From Candidatus Mediterraneibacter quadrami (lineage in GTDB: Bacteria > Bacillota > Clostridia > Lachnospirales > Lachnospiraceae), in assembly GCA_019120575.1 (NCBI GenBank), contig DWUU01000024.1:36769-100768 (forward strand): 64,000 nucleotides of DNA, given 5' to 3'. The notes below the pieces were generated by a model. The model was given only the letters and a program-made list of their open reading frames with translations, did no database searches and was not told the origin of the DNA. The position numbers were made by a program, and so were the translations under genes. This document shows positions 61,521 to 64,000 of the stretch, one piece after another (within the stretch, counting starts at the first letter, position 1; each line of letters begins with the position of its first letter).

Positions 61521-62820
61521 CCTTTCGTAAATCTGTCACCCGTTTTGCCTTGCCCTCGAAACGCTTCAGGGAATTGGGCGCCACCAGACGGATCTGGGTC
61601 GCCAGTCCGAGCTGCGCCTTCAGAGCCTTCTTGATCCGTGCCTCCAGCTCGCTCAGTTTGCCGTAGCTGTCAAGCAGGCGGTCATCGATCAGCTCAACGG
61701 TGATCGTCATGACATCCAGCCGGTTCCTGCGCTCTACAAGAATCTCATAGTGCGGGCCGATCTCTTCGATCTTGAGGAGTACTTCCTCGATCTGGGTCGG
61801 GAATACATTCACGCCGCGGATCACGAGCATGTCGTCCGCGCGTCCGGAAATATTCTCCATCCGGCAGGTCGTACGGCCGCATTTGCACGGTTCGTACATC
61901 AGACGGGTCAGATCGCCCGTGCGGTATCTTACAAGGGGAAGGGCCTCTTTGCCCAGACAGGTCACAACAAGCTCGCCCAGTTCCCCCGGCGGGAGCACTT
62001 CCTCGGTCTCCGGATCAATGACTTCCGGGATGAACCAGTCTTCGTTGATATGCATGCCGCACAGTTCGCTGCACTCTCCTGCCACGCCCGGGCCGCACAG
62101 TTCGCTCATTCCGTAGTTCTGGGTGCAGAAGAACTGCTCGCCCCAGACTTTATGCATCTCATCGCGCATGGGCTCTGTCATGCCTTCGCCGCCGAAGAGT
62201 CCGATGCGGAGTTTCAAGTCTTTCTGCGGATCGATTCCCCGGTTGCGGATCTCCTCGCCCAGATGCAGGGCGTAGGACGGCGTCGCCACCAGAAGGGTCA
62301 CGCCCATATCCTGAAGGAACATGATCTGCTTGTTCGTATTTCCGGAAGACATGGGGATCACGGATGCACCCACCTTCTCCAGTCCTCCGTGGAGTCCGAG
62401 GGCTCCCGTAAATGTCCCGTATCCGAATGAGATCTGCGCCACATCCTCCGCCGACGCGCCGCCCATGCAGGCGATGCGCGCCACGTTATTGAGCCACATG
62501 TCCAGATCATTCCTCGTATATCCGACAACCGTCGGCTTTCCCGTCGTACCGGAACTTGCGTGATAACGCACGATCTCTTTCTTATCCACTGCAAAAAGCC
62601 CGTCCGGGTAGTTGTCCCGGAAATCAGCCTTATATGTAAACGGCAGCCTTTTCAGGTCATCCAGCGAACGGATGTCCTCCGGCTTAACCTTCGCCGCGTC
62701 CATCTTGTCGCGGTAGGGTTTCACTCTGTCATAAATATAGCGGACCGTACCCTTCAGCTTCGCGTACTGAATCGCTTCGATCTCGTCTCTTGGCAGAGTC
62801 TCTTCCTTTGCCCATATCAT
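61510..62820 (-). CDS. paaK: phenylacetate--CoA ligase (copy 1)
   Basis: YHASSGTTGKPTVVGYTRNDLDMW, NYGMSELCGPGVAGEC; start at MIWAKEE. Confidence 0.95.
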   Translation of the reverse strand: MIWAKEETLPRDEIEAIQYAKLKGTVRYIYDRVKPYRDKMDAAKVKPEDIRSLDDLKRLPFTYKADFRDNYPDGLFAVDKKEIVRYHASSGTTGKPTVVGYTRNDLDMWLNNVARIACMGGASAEDVAQISFGYGTFTGALGLHGGLEKVGASVIPMSSGNTNKQIMFLQDMGVTLLVATPSYALHLGEEIRNRGIDPQKDLKLRIGLFGGEGMTEPMRDEMHKVWGEQFFCTQNYGMSELCGPGVAGECSELCGMHINEDWFIPEVIDPETEEVLPPGELGELVVTCLGKEALPLVRYRTGDLTRLMYEPCKCGRTTCRMENISGRADDMLVIRGVNVFPTQIEEVLLKIEEIGPHYEILVERRNRLDVMTITVELIDDRLLDSYGKLSELEARIKKALKAQLGLATQIRLVAPNSLKRFEGKAKRVTDLRKDGL

Positions 62821-62974
62821 CGTATGCGCCCTCCTTTGATTAAACATATGCCTTTGGATAGTATAACACAATACTTTGACGATTTAAAGTGGAAAATTCA
62901 TATTTGAAATATTGTACCTCAATAAGCACTTGAAGAGCTGTCCGAGAGTTGTATGGATTCGGACGTCCATGAAT

Positions 62975-63224
62975 ATACGGTCAAAACAAAGAATTGTTGT
63001 TTCCCGACGGTGCAAAATCAAATCGTTCTACAGTCGGAATTCCAATATTGTAAAATCAGACTGTACAGTTTAACTCGAATATACGATCAAAAATCAAAGT
63101 TTCTTGATTTGAACCGTATAAACCATTCAGAATATACAGTCGGGAATCAAGATTTCCGAAACCCGACGGTATAGGCTGCTGAATATGTACAGTCGGATAA
63201 TTAAAAAATAATTTTCCGACTGTA
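62975..63224. repeat. array of five imperfect palindromic (stem-loop) units with about 53-bp period, consensus arm GAATATACAGTCGG
   Basis: Hairpins at about 62976-63012, 63029-63065, 63080-63120, 63133-63173 and 63188-63224, separated by 12-16 nt. Confidence 0.8.
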
Positions 63225-63267
63225 TTCCAACTTTAAATTCACCTGAATTCATCTGCTTCAGAAGCAT

Positions 63268-64000
63268 CTACCGGTTCTTGTGCAGCAGTTCCAGTACCTG
63301 CGCCAGTTCTTCCGCCCCGATCTGTCCCGGCGCAGATGTCTTTCCGACAGCTCCGAATGTTACCGCCGAGCCGAAGGTTTCCCCGCACAGGCGGCTCATC
63401 AGGCCGACGCCACCCATGGACATGGTAATGAGCGGGCGTTCTGCATAAAGCCGCGTCATTTCTTCCGTTGCGGAAAGAAGAGTTAACACGTCTCTGCTGT
63501 TCTTCGGCATCACGGCGATCTTCAGAATATCCGCGCCAAGCTCCTGCATCTTTATGAATCGTACTATAATCTCTTCTTTCGATGGTGTGGCGTGAAAATC
63601 ATGATTGGATGCGATCACTTTCACGCCGTGGCTGTGGGCCGCGTCGATCACGGTCCGCACCGCATCGTCCCCGGTAAACAGTTCCACATCCACCAGATCC
63701 ACGCAGCCGGATGCAGCCGCCTGACGGTTCAGCTCGATATAGCTCGCAGGATCAATCTCCTTCTCTCCGCCCTCTCCGGCAGTACGGAAAGTAAATAGAA
63801 TCGGCATATCTCCCAGGATCATGCGAAGCTCTTTCAGCATCTCCCCGGTTTTCTGTTCATCGAATATATCTTCATACCAGTCTGCGCGCCACTCTGCCAG
63901 ATCCGCTGCGGATCCAGGGATACGCTTCGCTGCATCCAAGATCGCAGTTCTGTCAGTTCCAACGATCGGAACGCATATTTTCGGAATCCCGGCGCCTATA
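63268..64000 (-). CDS. aroD: type I 3-dehydroquinate dehydratase, 5' end beyond the window
   Basis: IGAGIPKICVPIVGTDRTAILDAAKRIPGSAADLAEWRADWYEDI... runs to the window edge; the listed TTG start at 63939 is internal. Confidence 0.93.
   Translation of the reverse strand, partial: IGAGIPKICVPIVGTDRTAILDAAKRIPGSAADLAEWRADWYEDIFDEQKTGEMLKELRMILGDMPILFTFRTAGEGGEKEIDPASYIELNRQAAASGCVDLVDVELFTGDDAVRTVIDAAHSHGVKVIASNHDFHATPSKEEIIVRFIKMQELGADILKIAVMPKNSRDVLTLLSATEEMTRLYAERPLITMSMGGVGLMSRLCGETFGSAVTFGAVGKTSAPGQIGAEELAQVLELLHKNR

Noticed and set aside
62975-63224. CRISPR array
   Set aside because: Units are imperfect palindromes that vary between copies, with no identical direct repeats, no uniform spacers and no cas genes nearby.

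Overview
This 64 kb window is a chromosomal segment of a moderately high-GC Firmicute, probably Lachnospiraceae (inferred from gene content and order). Most genes are on the minus strand, and most of the window is conserved housekeeping: mutL(partial)-mutS, rarA, pnp, rpsO, ribF-truB-nrnA-rbfA-infB-(L7Ae)-(YlxR)-nusA-rimP, a type IIA topoisomerase pair (parC/parE-like), spoIIP, gpr, rpsT, ilvC/ilvN, dtd, sigH-rlmB-mrnC-cysS-cysE, ispF, purL, ptsI-ptsH, cysK, csp, a paaK/iorAB/ACT cluster and a partial aroD. Three tRNAs are present (Thr-GGT, Met-CAT, Val-TAC). Two regions stand out. (1) A tightly spaced six-gene minus-strand operon (about 35560-42958) encodes a STAS protein, a 5TM/Cache/HAMP/SpoIIE-PP2C/GHKL phosphatase, an SLC1-fold protein with an N-terminal GHKL-like extension and apparently lost Na+-site motifs, a PAS-CPBP membrane protein with an altered first catalytic Glu, PssA and Psd. 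It looks like a partner-switching system wired to a non-canonical membrane protein and to phosphatidylethanolamine synthesis, and is my main candidate for an undescribed system. (2) An AT-rich array of five imperfect palindromes with a roughly 53-bp period lies at 62975-63224, between aroD and the paaK/ior cluster. No searches were run; family names come from reading the translated proteins.
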